Shown: one piece after another, positions 11,516-22,488 of the stretch | How the letters are laid out: each line of letters starts with the position of its first letter | Numbering within the stretch: the stretch's first letter is position 1 | Assembly: GCA_951799425.1 (NCBI GenBank) | Contig: OX637392.1 | Span: forward strand, 40,066,593-40,130,592 | Source: Ilex aquifolium | Lineage: Eukaryota; Streptophyta; Magnoliopsida; Aquifoliales; Aquifoliaceae | DNA: 64,000 nucleotides | Direction of reading: 5' to 3' | Translations under genes and position numbers: made by a program | The notes under the pieces: generated by a model | Databases searched by the model: none | Seen by the model: only the letters and a program-made list of their open reading frames with translations | Told to the model about the DNA's origin: nothing

Positions 11516-13326
11516 TTCCTCTCTTCCATCCCATAGATTCATTGTCCTCTATTTTGAGATGTAGATTTTATCAAGAAGTCGTATATACAATGGGCTTGTA
11601 TGTCTTTTTGCTGTAGATTATCCTTAATGCCCCATAAATTCACTAGTTGTCCTTATTGGCCAAAAAAGTCCAGCTTGATGTACAACCACCAAAAAAACCA
11701 AACGTATATGTATCATTAGACTATTTCATTAGCCTATTTTTCATAAACCCAAAATTCACTATGAATTCCGAGAGGCCCAATTTTAAATTTTGTTTGTAAC
11801 ACCTCAAACTCAACCTAGCCTAATAAAACTATCATCTTGGAACCTTGACGATTTTTATATCATTTACTAACATATAACCAATGCATTATACCAAAAATAA
11901 TAATTCTTTTGACATTGATTAAGATGTTGTAGTATACCAAGAAAATAACATCTCAACATATGATCCATTAAATATGCTATTTTGATTTCCTGTCCTCAAT
12001 ATGATTGCTCCTTAAGAACATGTTTTCACACTAAATTAGAATCCATCCGCTTCAATAATAAGGTAGTATGTCTATAAAGTTAAAATCTTGAGTTTTTATT
12101 AATAGTGTCATCAAAGACAAACTCCATTGAAAAAACTCATACTTGAAACAAATACTAAGCTTTTAGGTTTTGTACAACATGACATGTCATAAATTTGCAC
12201 ATATGATGTAATACTAACACAACACCAATAACAATGCGGATTGTCAATAACATTCACTATTGATCAAATAGATGTTTCTCCAAAATAAGGAAGGGCGACA
12301 TTGCTTATCTAATTAAATCAGTATGAAAGTTTAATAATAAATGAAGTCTTGCTAACTAATAAATTCATATGTTGTCAACATGTTTCAAAAAAATTATAGG
12401 TCTTAGTCCCTTTGTTAAAGTATCAGTGAGCATTAATTTTGTATCGATAACTTCGATTATAAGGTCACCATTCTTCACTAGGTCTCTTATTGCATAGTAT
12501 TTTATTTATGATTAGATATATTAAAATTATTATCATATTTTTCAGAAGAACACAGTAGCACTATTATCAGAATAAATTATTAGTGGTCTATAGACTGAGT
12601 TGACAACCAAAAGACCTGAAATTAAATTTCTTATCCAAATAGCATGCGTAGTAGTTTCATAACAAGTTACAAATTATGATGCTAATGAAAAAAGTTGCGA
12701 GAGTTTGTTTAACACTCTTCCATGATTTTACTTCTTAGAATATACGAAAATATATCCTAAAGTGGATTTCGTGGACAACATGCAAAAACCTAGATCGGCG
12801 TAACCAATCACCTCAAGGCTATCAATCCTCCTACAACAAGCAAGTAATCTTTCATCCTTTACAAGTATCTCATATATCTTTTGGCTGCCACCTAGTGATC
12901 TAATCGTGATTCATAACCCATGGGAATGAACTTACTTTCCCCCATTGGTTTGTCAGAGGAAATGAAGTTGAGTTTATATAGCCCTAGTTTGTTCTTTGCT
13001 GAGCCCCAAGGGTAAGCCATGAATTTAATTTTTGTGTTTGTCTGCATTTAAATTTAATTTGAATTTGGGTCTGTTCATTTGAAGGGCTACCATTGGCACC
13101 TTCTGGATTGTATCTATTCACATTATAATTGTTCCAAATAGTCGATAGTGTGCCTAAAAGGCACCCGAATTCATTCATTACACACATCATTTACTCCCAT
13201 CATTAGAGTGTTCTGTAGAGAGTTTAAAACTCACCTTCTAGTTCGTCAAGCACATAGATTGCAGTGTTTTTTTTGTATTATTTTTTTCGATACCATAGGT
13301 GTAAGACTCTTCAAGTTCCTGAAGCA
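11516..13326 (-). pseudogene. Decayed Ty1/Copia 3' end in the left arm
   Basis: Inverted copy of 20095-21880. On the minus strand 12350-12900 corresponds to the right-arm stretch whose translation resembles the end of Copia RNase H (NSVYRPLTIYFDN, then AIRDLVKNGDLIIE and DTLTKGL). Stops and frameshifts throughout, so no gene. The remainder is AT-rich and unrecognised. The right copy reads slightly better. Confidence 0.6.
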
Positions 13327-13335
13327 CTAGTGCGG

Positions 13336-14817
13336 GAGCTTTTACCCCAACCCAAGGGGTTTTCAAAAAAAAAATACCCAAAAAAAGGTTGTTTTGAAAG
13401 TATTTTCCAAACTCAGACACTTTTGAAAACGTTAGTGGAAATGACGTTTTTATACAAAAGACGTCAATTGGAATAAAGTTTTTAGCATAAAAACGTCAGA
13501 CCAATTGACGTTTTTTGTGCAAGACTGTATCCCATTTACACCTAAAAACGTCAGTACAATTGACGTTTTAGCTAAAAATGTCATTTAGACTGACGTTTTT
13601 AGCGTGGTGGAAGATAGAAAGATAAGGGATTTATGTCATGCAGTTGGACTTTGACGGTTTGGCTTGATTGGTGAAAAGAAGATCTAATCATCAAAAAAAC
13701 CTTTTGGGTAAATTATACTCACACCTCCTGACATTTGGTTTTATTACACGAACACCCCCTCACGTTTCTAAAATTACACTGAGACCCCAAATGCCGTCAA
13801 ATAATGGATGTCATTAACAAAAGTGAAAAAAATGACAATAATATCCTCCGTTCTAAGTTGGAAAAAAAAAGTGTAAATTACACTCACACCCCCTGACTTA
13901 GACCCTAATTAAATAAATTTAACACCAAAATGAAATTAAATTTAATACTAAAGCAAATTTAGCACCTAATCCAAATTAAACTTAATACTTAAACAAATTT
14001 AACACCTAATTCAAATTAAACCTTATGATTTTGTCATTGAATTCAATCTTATCTTTTCGATATTAAGTTAATTTTTTTGTTTTGGTCAATATAATGATCA
14101 TCACCTGCCACTTCAAGTCCACCGATTCTCACTACCACCACCATCACATTCATGAGGATAATGGTAAGCTGACTGGAACGCAAGAAGCATTAATTTTTTT
14201 TCAATTTATTTATTTTGATTTAGTCAAATAGAGGGGTGAGTTGGATAGATTGAATATGGGCATTGATAAATCTCAAGGATATATGAGGGTTAAAAAAGTC
14301 TTTTTAATGGAATTGTTAACGTCTGTCAGACAAAAGGGGTGCGACTGTCACACGTGTTCAAATGTCAAGGTGTCTCAGTGTAATTTTTGAAATGTGAGGG
14401 ACTGTCCATGTAATAAAATCAAATATAAGGAGGTGTGAGTATAATTTATCCAAACCTTTTTGCAGTATGTGTACTTAATAGATATATTCAAGCAAACTGT
14501 CAATGTCCAACTGCATGACATAAATCCCTTAGCTTTCTGTATTCCATCACCCTAAAAACGTTATTCCAAATGACGTTTTTAGCTAAAACGTCAATTGTAC
14601 TCATATTTTTAAGTGTAAATGGGCTACAGTCTTGCACAAAAAAAGTCAGTTGGTCTAACGTTTTTATGCTAAAAACGTTATTTTAACTGACGTCTTTTGT
14701 ATAAAAACGTCATTTCCACTGACGTTTTTAAAAGTACTTGGATTTGAAAAATACTTTCAAAACAACACATTTTTGGGTATTTTTTTTAAAAAACCCCCTA
14801 GGTTGGGGTAAAAGCTC
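13336..14817. mobile_element. Mutator-like foldback element, 9-bp TSD CTAGTGCGG
   Basis: Flanked by CTAGTGCGG at 13327-13335 and 14818-14826. Ends are inverted: GAGCTTTTACCCCAACC at the left and its complement at the right. Removing the nested element (13706-14451) leaves about 730 bp, nearly all of it one long inverted repeat (13336-~13665 pairing with ~14490-14817). A 9-bp duplication and long terminal inverted repeats are typical of Mutator-like elements. No transposase. The empty site is preserved in the right arm near 20086-20094. Confidence 0.9.
13706..14451. mobile_element. Nested Mutator-like MITE, 9-bp TSD AAACCTTTT
   Basis: Flanked by AAACCTTTT at 13697-13705 and 14452-14460; termini GG(G/A)TAAATTATACTC and complement, with inverted similarity extending about 90 bp. 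The terminal word is followed by 'cacacctcctga', a common plant repeat end. A second partial copy of that end lies at 13872-13900. No coding. It inserted into the unpaired centre of the outer foldback element. Confidence 0.87.
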
Positions 14818-14871
14818 CTAGTGCGGAGGTAAAATATGTCTCAAGGATAGTGTCAAACATTAGTCTTGATT

Positions 14872-15673
14872 AGAGGTGACAATCTTAACTCATTATCTAT
14901 TAACCCGCCCATAAATAAATGAGTTGGGTACCAATATTAATTAATATGAGTTCTAAATGAGTTGGGTAATATGATTCACTTTAATTAAGCGGGTTAATAT
15001 GGATTACAAATGGGTACCTATTGGGTTGAGTATTTATCTTTTTATTAAATAATACAAGTAATAAAATTAAATAAATATACTAATATACCAATAAATACAC
15101 ACACTATTACATAAAAAAAATACACACATATACACTAATACACCAAAACAGACACACACTAGTACACCAAAAAACACACACACTAATACACCATCCATGA
15201 CCCACAGGTCGACCCACTATCCACAGGTTGACCCGTGACCCACGACCCATGGGTTGACCCGTGACCCACAGACCAACCCATAGCCCACAATCGACCCCGA
15301 CCCATTATGTGTGTATTGTTTTTTTATTAAATGTGTTATAGTTTTTGTGTTAGTATATGTGTCTGCATTTTTAGTGTAGTGTGTATTTTAGGGTATTAGT
15401 GTGTATATTTTTAGTGTATTAGTTTGTGTGTGTTCTAGTGTATTAGTGTGTGTGTGTGTATGTTTGTATTTTGGTGTACTACTAATGTGTATGTGTGCTT
15501 TGATGTACTAATGTGTCTATTAAGAATTTTAATTATTTTATGGGTTAATCGGTTTAACCCAACCCGTTATAAACTCAAACCATTATAACTCATTTACTCC
15601 GTGAGTCAAAAATGGATTGAATTTATTTTAGCTCAATTCAATTTAACCCAACTCACCCATTTGCCACCTCTAG
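14872..15673. mobile_element. hAT-like foldback element (tentative)
   Basis: Ends are imperfect inverted repeats: TAGAGGTGACAAT at the left and, complementary, TAGAGGTGGCAAAT at the right, resembling hAT termini. The interior is a foldback: CA-rich 15092-15200 against GT-rich 15310-15500, separated by a block of repeated GACCCA/GGGTTGACCC words (15200-15300). I found no matching 8-bp target duplication, so the class is uncertain. The left end coincides with the inner end of the left inverted arm. Confidence 0.5.
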
Positions 15674-17159
15674 ATGCAACTAATGTAATTTGTTAATAAA
15701 TTACTTGCACCAATCAAGCTATTGTTGTACAATCTTTATCATGTTACGTCTGGGTTCATAGCATGTTCGTTTCACATAATTTGTGTGAGTATGAGTATTG
15801 TTATACATATATCATCTGCGTGTAACTTGTGAAATAGAATCGTAAGAGTATGACTTTTTCTATCTAAAACAAATGCATCCCACATAGATCATAATTTGAA
15901 AATCTACTCGAATCATCTTACCGAAGCCAAATAATATAGTGTTTAATTCTCAAATATTTAATATACATACTCCATCAAGAAATTCAAGTTAATTAGTTAG
16001 TCCTATCATTTCCGGTGGTAGCTAGCATAGGCGCTACCCTTTGAATGGTTATTAAATGTAGTATTTCCTATTTTCCATTAGAGAAAAAAAAAAAAAACCA
16101 AAAAATTCTTCTTGCACACACTACGGGCTCTTTGAACTATCCTGGAAAACAGCTGCTTGCAAATTTAATGTCAGATACCATGAACGGATTGGCAATCTTT
16201 AGGCTGTGTTCAGCTTTGTAGTTTTCTTCACACAGATTTAGGGATTGTAATTTTCGACGACTTCAATCCAAATATATAAATATAAGAACTGAATAGATTG
16301 AGTTTGTATTGAACATGTAAAAGTTTACGTTGATACTATCAATATATTTAATGAGTATTATATGAAAAAAGTAATATTTTAGGTTAATAGTACTTTTAGG
16401 CCTTAAAGTATGCATTTTCTATCAGTTTAGTCCTCATTATATTAATTTTGTCAATTTGGTTCCTAAAGTATTCAATTCGTGTCATTTTGGTCCCTAATCA
16501 TACAATCGGTCAAGTTTTATGACAAAAATGATCATGTGTCATTTTTTTTTTAGACAATATCACATGTCCAATCCGTGTATCATTCCGTCAAATGGATAAA
16601 TTCATACCTAGTGTACAAGTTTGAACACTGGATTTAGTCATGAAACCCCAACTTCAATATGAATGCGAGAACCCCAATTTGTGCATTCTTCGTCTCGAAG
16701 TTTATGCGTATATGAATTTCAACGTATTCACTTGCATCTTCATCCTCCTGTTTGTCTGCAGTTGGGAGAGAAGTAATATATGTTGAAATTAAAGATCAAG
16801 AATTTTCCACATAGGGAAAGAAAGTCAATATCTATGACCATTGAATAATCAGAAATCTTCATTAATTGCATTCTTCTGACTTGAGCGTGTTATAGCTCAT
16901 CAAAAGAATTTGTATTGCGAGATTTGAACCTCTTTAACATGTTTTTCCTAACTTGGACTCAGATGGATCTGTTATCTGTAACAAGGTCCTCCACCAATCG
17001 ATGATGCATGCACAGATCTGTTTTTTTGTATTCATGCTGACATCTGGAAGGATGACATTTTTGAAGGTTTCCTGAATAGGACACCTACAAGGAAAATGTC
17101 AAGCAAGTAGGGCTCTTCATATTTCTCTGTCGGCTACAAATCGCATAAAGCTGTGTAAT
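15674..17159. other. Intergenic, upstream region of the BBE-like gene
   Basis: AT-rich, no coding seen. 16370-16600 contains a dispersed-repeat word set (TTTTGGTCCCTAA and variants) that looks like one end of a further DNA transposon; I could not find the other end. Confidence 0.5.
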
Positions 17160-17160
17160 A

Positions 17161-17190
17161 TGAACGTTCAAATTCTTTGGTTCACCAAAG
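17161..17190 (+). promoter_or_regulatory. Two small palindromes upstream of the BBE TATA box
   Basis: TGAACGTTCA (17161-17170) is a perfect palindrome and CTTTGG-TTCA-CCAAAG (17175-17190) an inverted repeat. They end 19 bp before the TATA box. Possible dimeric transcription-factor sites; no factor assigned. Confidence 0.35.
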
Positions 17191-17208
17191 CTGTAACCTC
17201 AAACTTCC

Positions 17209-17216
17209 TATAAATA
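17209..17216 (+). promoter_or_regulatory. TATA box of the BBE-like gene
   Basis: TATAAATA in TTCCTATAAATAGCAGG, 44 bp before the start codon, which implies a very short 5' UTR. Confidence 0.75.
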
Positions 17217-17259
17217 GCAGGCCTTTAATCCTCTCTTTTGCACAAATCAACAAAAAGAA

Positions 17260-18861
17260 ATGAAGACTTCATACAATTCATTGCTTTCACTTCTCTTACT
17301 TTTTCTTTTCTCAACTTCGTGGGTGGCCTCAGCTGATACACATGAAGAGTTCCTTCAATGCCTTTCCCTTCATCCTCAGAACTCCACTTCTATATCCAAA
17401 GTCATTTACACCTCACAAAACTCTTCGTATTCATCTATCTTGCAATTCTCAATACAAAATCTACGATTCACATCGCTCAACACCCCTAAACCTTTAGTTA
17501 TTGTCACCCCATTATATGAACAACAGATTCAGGCGGTCATATATTGTTCTAAAAAACATGGCATGCAAATTAGAACACGAAGTGGGGGCCATGACTATGA
17601 AGGCCTTTCTTATGTTTCTGAAGTCCCATTTGTTATTCTTGATTTGATCAATCTCAGGTCAATCACAGTTAATGTTGAAAATGGCACAACATGGGTTCAA
17701 GCAGGTGCGACTATCGGTGAACTGTACTATAGTATTGCTGAGAAAAGTAGAACCCTTGGATTTCCTGCTGGAGTGTGCCCTACTGTTGGTGTTGGTGGAC
17801 ACTTTAGTGGGGGAGGGTATGGAGCGTTACTGCGTAAATATGGTCTTGCTGCTGATAATGTCATTGATGCACGTTTGATCAATGTTAATGGAAAAATTCT
17901 TGACAGAAAATCCATGGGGGAAGATCTTTTTTGGGCCATTAGAGGAGGTGGAGGTGCTAGCTTTGGAGTCATTCTTTCTTGGAAGATAAAGTTGGTCGTT
18001 GTTCCACCTACAGTCACTGTATTCACAGTCCCCAGGATTTTAGAACAGAATGCAACAAAGCTTATCCATCGGTGGCAATCTATTGCTCACAAGTTTCATG
18101 AAGATCTTTTCATAAGAATTCTCATAAGAAGTGTGGATTCAAATAAAGATGGTAAAAAAACTATACAAGCTTCGTTCAACTCCTTGTTTCTTGGTGGAGT
18201 TGATAGACTCCTCCCATTGATCCAAGAAAGCTTCCCCGAGTTGGGTTTGGCAAGAGAAGATTGCATTGAAATGAGTTGGATTGAGTCTATCCTGTACTTT
18301 GCTGGTTTCCCAAGTGGAGAATCACTTAATGTTTTGCTCAATAGGACTGCTCTATCTACGAGATATTTCAAGGCAAAATCAGATTATGTGAAGGAACCTA
18401 TTTCTGAAAATGGGTTGGAAGGGATATGGAAAATGTTTTATGAAGATGAGGCAGAGGCAGCAGAGATGATATTGAGTCCATATGGTGGAAGAATGAATGA
18501 GATATCCGAGTCCGCCTTACCTTTTCCACATAGAGCTGGGAATTTATATAAAATCCAACACTTGGTTTTTTGGGACGAAGCTGGAACGGAGGCATCTGAA
18601 AGGCATATAAGTTGGATCAGAAAGCTTTATACCTACATGGCTCCCTTTGTTTCCAAGTTCCCTAGAGCTGCATATATCAACTATAGGGATCTTGACATAG
18701 GAATAAACGATAGAGGCAACACAAGCTATACACAAGCAAGCATTTGGGGTGTTAAATATTTCAAAAATAACTTCAATAGGTTGGTTCATGTGAAGACTAC
18801 GGTTGATCCTAGTAATTTCTTCCGAAATGAACAAAGCATTCCACCTCTTTCAGCATGGTGA
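17260..18861 (+). CDS. Berberine bridge enzyme-like FAD-linked oxidase, secreted
   Basis: Intact single-exon gene, 533 residues, the usual length for this family. Hydrophobic signal peptide with likely cleavage after Ala25. Cys34 and Cys96 match the conserved N-terminal disulphide. FAD-binding domain (PCMH type) covers about 70-250: His111 in SGGHDYEG and Cys173 in GVCPTVGVGGH are the two residues that bind FAD covalently in the family. Val176 in CPTVGVGGH sits at the position reported as oxygen gatekeeper; Val there favours oxidase over dehydrogenase behaviour. GGGGASFGVI follows near 225-235. The C-terminal BBE domain is present (YINYRDLDIGIN near 472-483, then DPSNFFRNEQSIPPL). Several N-glycosylation sequons fit passage through the secretory route to wall or vacuole. 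Substrate cannot be read from sequence: characterised relatives oxidise oligosaccharides, monolignols, alkaloids or cannabinoid precursors. It lies alone in the loop of the inverted duplication. Start chosen because it is the first ATG after the TATA box and gives the signal peptide. Confidence 0.95.
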   Translation: MKTSYNSLLSLLLLFLFSTSWVASADTHEEFLQCLSLHPQNSTSISKVIYTSQNSSYSSILQFSIQNLRFTSLNTPKPLVIVTPLYEQQIQAVIYCSKKHGMQIRTRSGGHDYEGLSYVSEVPFVILDLINLRSITVNVENGTTWVQAGATIGELYYSIAEKSRTLGFPAGVCPTVGVGGHFSGGGYGALLRKYGLAADNVIDARLINVNGKILDRKSMGEDLFWAIRGGGGASFGVILSWKIKLVVVPPTVTVFTVPRILEQNATKLIHRWQSIAHKFHEDLFIRILIRSVDSNKDGKKTIQASFNSLFLGGVDRLLPLIQESFPELGLAREDCIEMSWIESILYFAGFPSGESLNVLLNRTALSTRYFKAKSDYVKEPISENGLEGIWKMFYEDEAEAAEMILSPYGGRMNEISESALPFPHRAGNLYKIQHLVFWDEAGTEASERHISWIRKLYTYMAPFVSKFPRAAYINYRDLDIGINDRGNTSYTQASIWGVKYFKNNFNRLVHVKTTVDPSNFFRNEQSIPPLSAW

Positions 18862-18896
18862 GGAAGAAAGATGACTAGGATCCTTAGGTGGGATAG

Positions 18897-18902
18897 AATA
18901 AA
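18897..18902 (+). terminator. Polyadenylation signal of the BBE-like gene
   Basis: AATAAA 36 bp after the stop codon; further near-matches at 18985-19000. Confidence 0.5.
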
Positions 18903-19416
18903 GTTGAATTAAATTTGTTGTATTATCTAATAGTAAGTGTCCATGGGACATCACAGTGGTGTTGATACTATTAAATTATATTTTATAATAAAATTTATGC
19001 TTGCTTACTTTCACGTGTGCTAGACCATGTAATTAATTTCATCTGCTTGATAAGATTGAAGCTTTAATCCTCCTTTTGTTTAAGACTAAAATTAAGAGAG
19101 TGGATCATGGTATCGCGGTATACCTAGTTTATTTTAACCTGAGCATCACAAATTTGACTTATAAAAACAACCACTCTCCAAACAAGGGCAAGGCTATGTA
19201 CTTCTTACCCTTTTCATATCGTGTAGCGACATGTGCATTGTGCCCTAGATTATCTTTGTTTCGGCATATGACATATCAAAGTGTAGGGATTGGTCGATCT
19301 CGTATTGACAGGAACATCATCCACTAGACTACCACTTTTTTAGTATGTGACATATTTCATTGCAAAGAATTGAGGAATAGATAAGGGATGATAGAAATTT
19401 CTTTAAACACAGATAA

Positions 19417-19602
19417 TTGGAAAATCAATTGTTAGAATACATGACCCATGTTTACCATGAAGGAAACCAAGTAGCGAAAAGACTAACAAATTGTGATATC
19501 ACTTTGGCAGGATTTTCTTGGTGGCACTCTCCTCTGGAATTTTTAGTATCGGTAGTAAATAGAGCTATTGTTAAACTTCATAATTTTTGTTTTAGACTTT
19601 GA
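19417..19602 (+). pseudogene. RNase H-like (RVT_3 type) fragment
   Basis: 61 codons resembling the end of the RNase H-like domain seen in plant LINE-related and domesticated reverse-transcriptase-like proteins: a HVYHEGNQVAKRLTN motif, then SPLEFL and a hydrophobic end. The upstream part of the domain is not readable in the same frame, so this is a remnant of a retroelement downstream of the BBE-like gene, not a functional gene. Confidence 0.5.
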
Positions 19603-19813
19603 TGTAATTCATTCTTCGCCTTGCATTGATTCCTTCATTTTTTTCCCATTGCATTAGATCATTGACGGGGTGAGGTTCATTATGCCCCCCTAGTTAGGCT
19701 TAATTTTTTTTTTTTCATTCTTAATAAATATTCATACACTGTCTAAGGTTTGCAAAAAAGAGTAAATTTTGAATCCCATTCCTTATTGTTGTACATGAAA
19801 ATAATTATTCTGC

Positions 19814-19979
19814 AAATATTTTGCTTAATACTATAAAAAGACAACAAAATGTGTATATATAGGGCAGTATACTTCTCATCATTTTGAAATTAAACAAAAT
19901 ATTTTGCTTAATACTATAAAAAGACAACAAAATGTGTATATATAGGGTAGTATACTTCTTGTGATTTTGAAATTAAACA
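19814..19979 (+). repeat. Tandem duplication, 2 x 83 bp
   Basis: 19814-19896 is repeated at 19897-19979 with few differences (CAG/TAG, CTCATCA/CTTGTGA). Each copy holds TGTATATATAGGG, a TATA-like word. No coding. Confidence 0.85.
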
Positions 19980-20499
19980 AGTAATGCAAGAATAGTAATA
20001 CATTAAAAGTTGATCGAATGCACAACAATAAATTGATCAAAACTAATGTTTGAAGCTATCCTTGAGACATATTTTACCTCCGCACTAGTGCTTCGGGATC
20101 TTGAAGAGTCTTACACCTATGGTATCGAAAAAAATCAAACAAAAGAAGCACTGCAATCTATGTGCTTGACGAACTAGAAGGTGAGTTTTGAACTCTCTAT
20201 AGAACACTCTAATGATGGGAGTAATTGATGTGTGTAATGAATGAATTCGGGTGCCTTTTAGGCACACTACCAACTATTTGGAACAATTATAATGTGAATA
20301 GACACGATCCAGAAGGCGCCAATGGTACCCCTTCAAATGAACAGACCCAAATTCAAATTAAATTTAATTGCGGACAAACACAAAAATTAAATTCAAGGCT
20401 ACCCCTTGGGGCTCAACGAAGAGCAAACTAGGGCTATATAAACTCAAATTCATTTCCTTTGACAAACCAATGGGGGAAAGTAAGTTCATTCCCTTGTGT

Positions 20500-21070
20500 T
20501 ATGAATCACGATTAGATCAATAGGTGGCAGCCAAAAGAGATATGAGATACTTGTAAAGGATGAAAGATTACTCGTTTGTTGTAGGAGGATTGATAGCCTT
20601 GAGGTGATTGGTTACGCCGATCCATGTTTTTGGATGTTGTCCACGAAATCCACTTCAGGATATATTTTGGTATTTTCTAAGAAGTAATACCATGGAAGAG
20701 TGTTAAACAAACTCTCACAACTTCTTTCATTAGCAACCTAATTTATAATTTGTTATGAAACTATGACGCATTCTATTTGGATAAGAAATTTAATTTCAAG
20801 TCTTCTGGTTGTCAACTCAGTCTATAGACCACTAACAATTTATTTTGATAATAGTGCTACTGTGTTCTTCTGAAAAATATGATAATAATTTTAATAGATC
20901 TAATCAGAAATAAAATATTATGCAATAAGGGACCTAGTGAAGAATGGTGACCTTATAATCGAAGTTATAGATACAAAATTAATGCTCGTTGATACTTTAA
21001 CAAAGGGACTAGGACCTATAATTTTTCAAAAACATGTTGACAACATATGAATTTATTAGTTAGCAAGGCT
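20500..21070 (+). pseudogene. Decayed Ty1/Copia RNase H end in the right arm
   Basis: Scattered readable pieces of the Copia RNase H C-terminus in order: STSGY-like (near 20650), NSVYRPLTIYFDNSATVFF (near 20815-20872), IKYYAIRDLVKNGDLIIE (near 20910-20965), DTLTKGL (near 20990-21010), FQKHVDN. Several stops and shifts. The 3' LTR is not recognisable. Confidence 0.65.
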
Positions 21071-22437
21071 TCATTTATGATCAAACTTGCATATTGATTT
21101 AATTAGATAAGCAATGTCGCCCTTCCTTATTTTGGAGATACATCTATTTGATCAATAGTGAATGTTATTGACGATCCACATTGTTGTTTCTATTGTGTTA
21201 GTGTTACATCATATGTGCAAATTTATGACATGTCATGTTGTACAAAACCTAAAAGCTTAGTATTTGTTTCAAGTATGAGTTTTTTCAATGGAGTTTGTCT
21301 TTGATGACACTATTAATAAAAACTCAAGATTTTAACTTTATAGACATACTACCTTATTATTGAAGCAGATGGATTCTAATTTAGTGTGAAAACATGTTGT
21401 TAAGGAGAAATCATATTGAGGACAGGAAATAAAAATAGCATATTTAACGGATCATATGTTGAGATGTTATTTTCTTGGTACACTACAACATCTTAGTCAA
21501 TGTCAAAAGAATTATTATTTTTGGTATCATGCATTGGTTATATGTTAGTAAATGATATAAAAATCGTCAAGGTTCCAAGATGATAGTTTTATTAGACTAA
21601 GTTGAGTTTGAGGTGTTACAAATAAAATTTAAAATTGGGCCTCTGGGAATTCATAGTTAATTTTGGGTTTTATGAAAAATAGGCTAAAGATACATATCTG
21701 TTAGGGTTTTTTGGTGGTTGTACTTCAAGCTGGACTTTTTTGGCCAATAAGGACAACTAGTGAATTTATGGGGCATTAAGGATAATCTACAAAAAAAAGA
21801 CATACAAGCCCATTGTATATACGACTTCCTCATAAAATCTACATCTCAAAATAGAGGACAACGAATCTATGGGATGGAAGAGAGGAAAGACGAATTGAAT
21901 GAAGAGAGAGGAGAGAGAAAGAATGGGATGAGAGAGATAGACGAGAGAAAGAGAATAATGCACATTTTAAAATTCAAATAAAATAAAATATCCTTCATTT
22001 TAGATCTTTCAAAATTATAACTCTCTCTCTCTCTCTCTCTTTATATAGATATATATATATACTATCACTGTCCTAGAATAGTGAATGTCATGGGATAGTG
22101 AAAGTGCCACAGTAATAGTACCGTTGTCACTATCTCTATCCTAGGTGTCACTATCTTGTGACACTGAGATACGAATCGAATATTTAGTAAAACTCAACCA
22201 CTACAATAGGAAAATAAACATTACCTATGGTGCGTATAGAGAGCATTTGAGACACAAAACGTTTCGAAGAAGCCTCGCCATTGGCTTCGGTAGAGGGTGT
22301 GACACCGTCCATTCGCACCCAAAAATCTCAAAACTCACAACTCGCACCCAAAAATCTCTTCGAAATTGGAAGAAGAGAAAATGAATATGGAAAATAATAT
22401 ATTTTAAACCATTCTTTTGCAAGTGTATTTTTTGTTA

Positions 22438-22440
<3 letters not shown>

Positions 22441-22486
<46 letters not shown>
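22441..22486 (+). repeat. (GA)n microsatellite
   Basis: About 22 uninterrupted GA units, within a purine-rich stretch 22440-22740 of dispersed repeat C. The matching left-arm tract (8731-8756) has only about 13 units, so the tract has changed length since the duplication. Confidence 0.9.

Positions 22487-22488
<2 letters not shown>

Larger units (their letters stand above)
8137..14871 (+). repeat. Left arm of large inverted duplication
   Basis: Reverse complement of 20037-23085 in the same order, apart from two later insertions here (9082-11510 and 13336-14817) and an extra ~210 bp in the right arm (about 21945-22160). Without the insertions the arm is about 2.8 kb. A hand comparison of ~190 bp (8281-8470 against 22740-22930) gave 8-9 differences, about 95% identity. 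Inner end is near 14871, outer end near 8137, both approximate. Confidence 0.85.
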
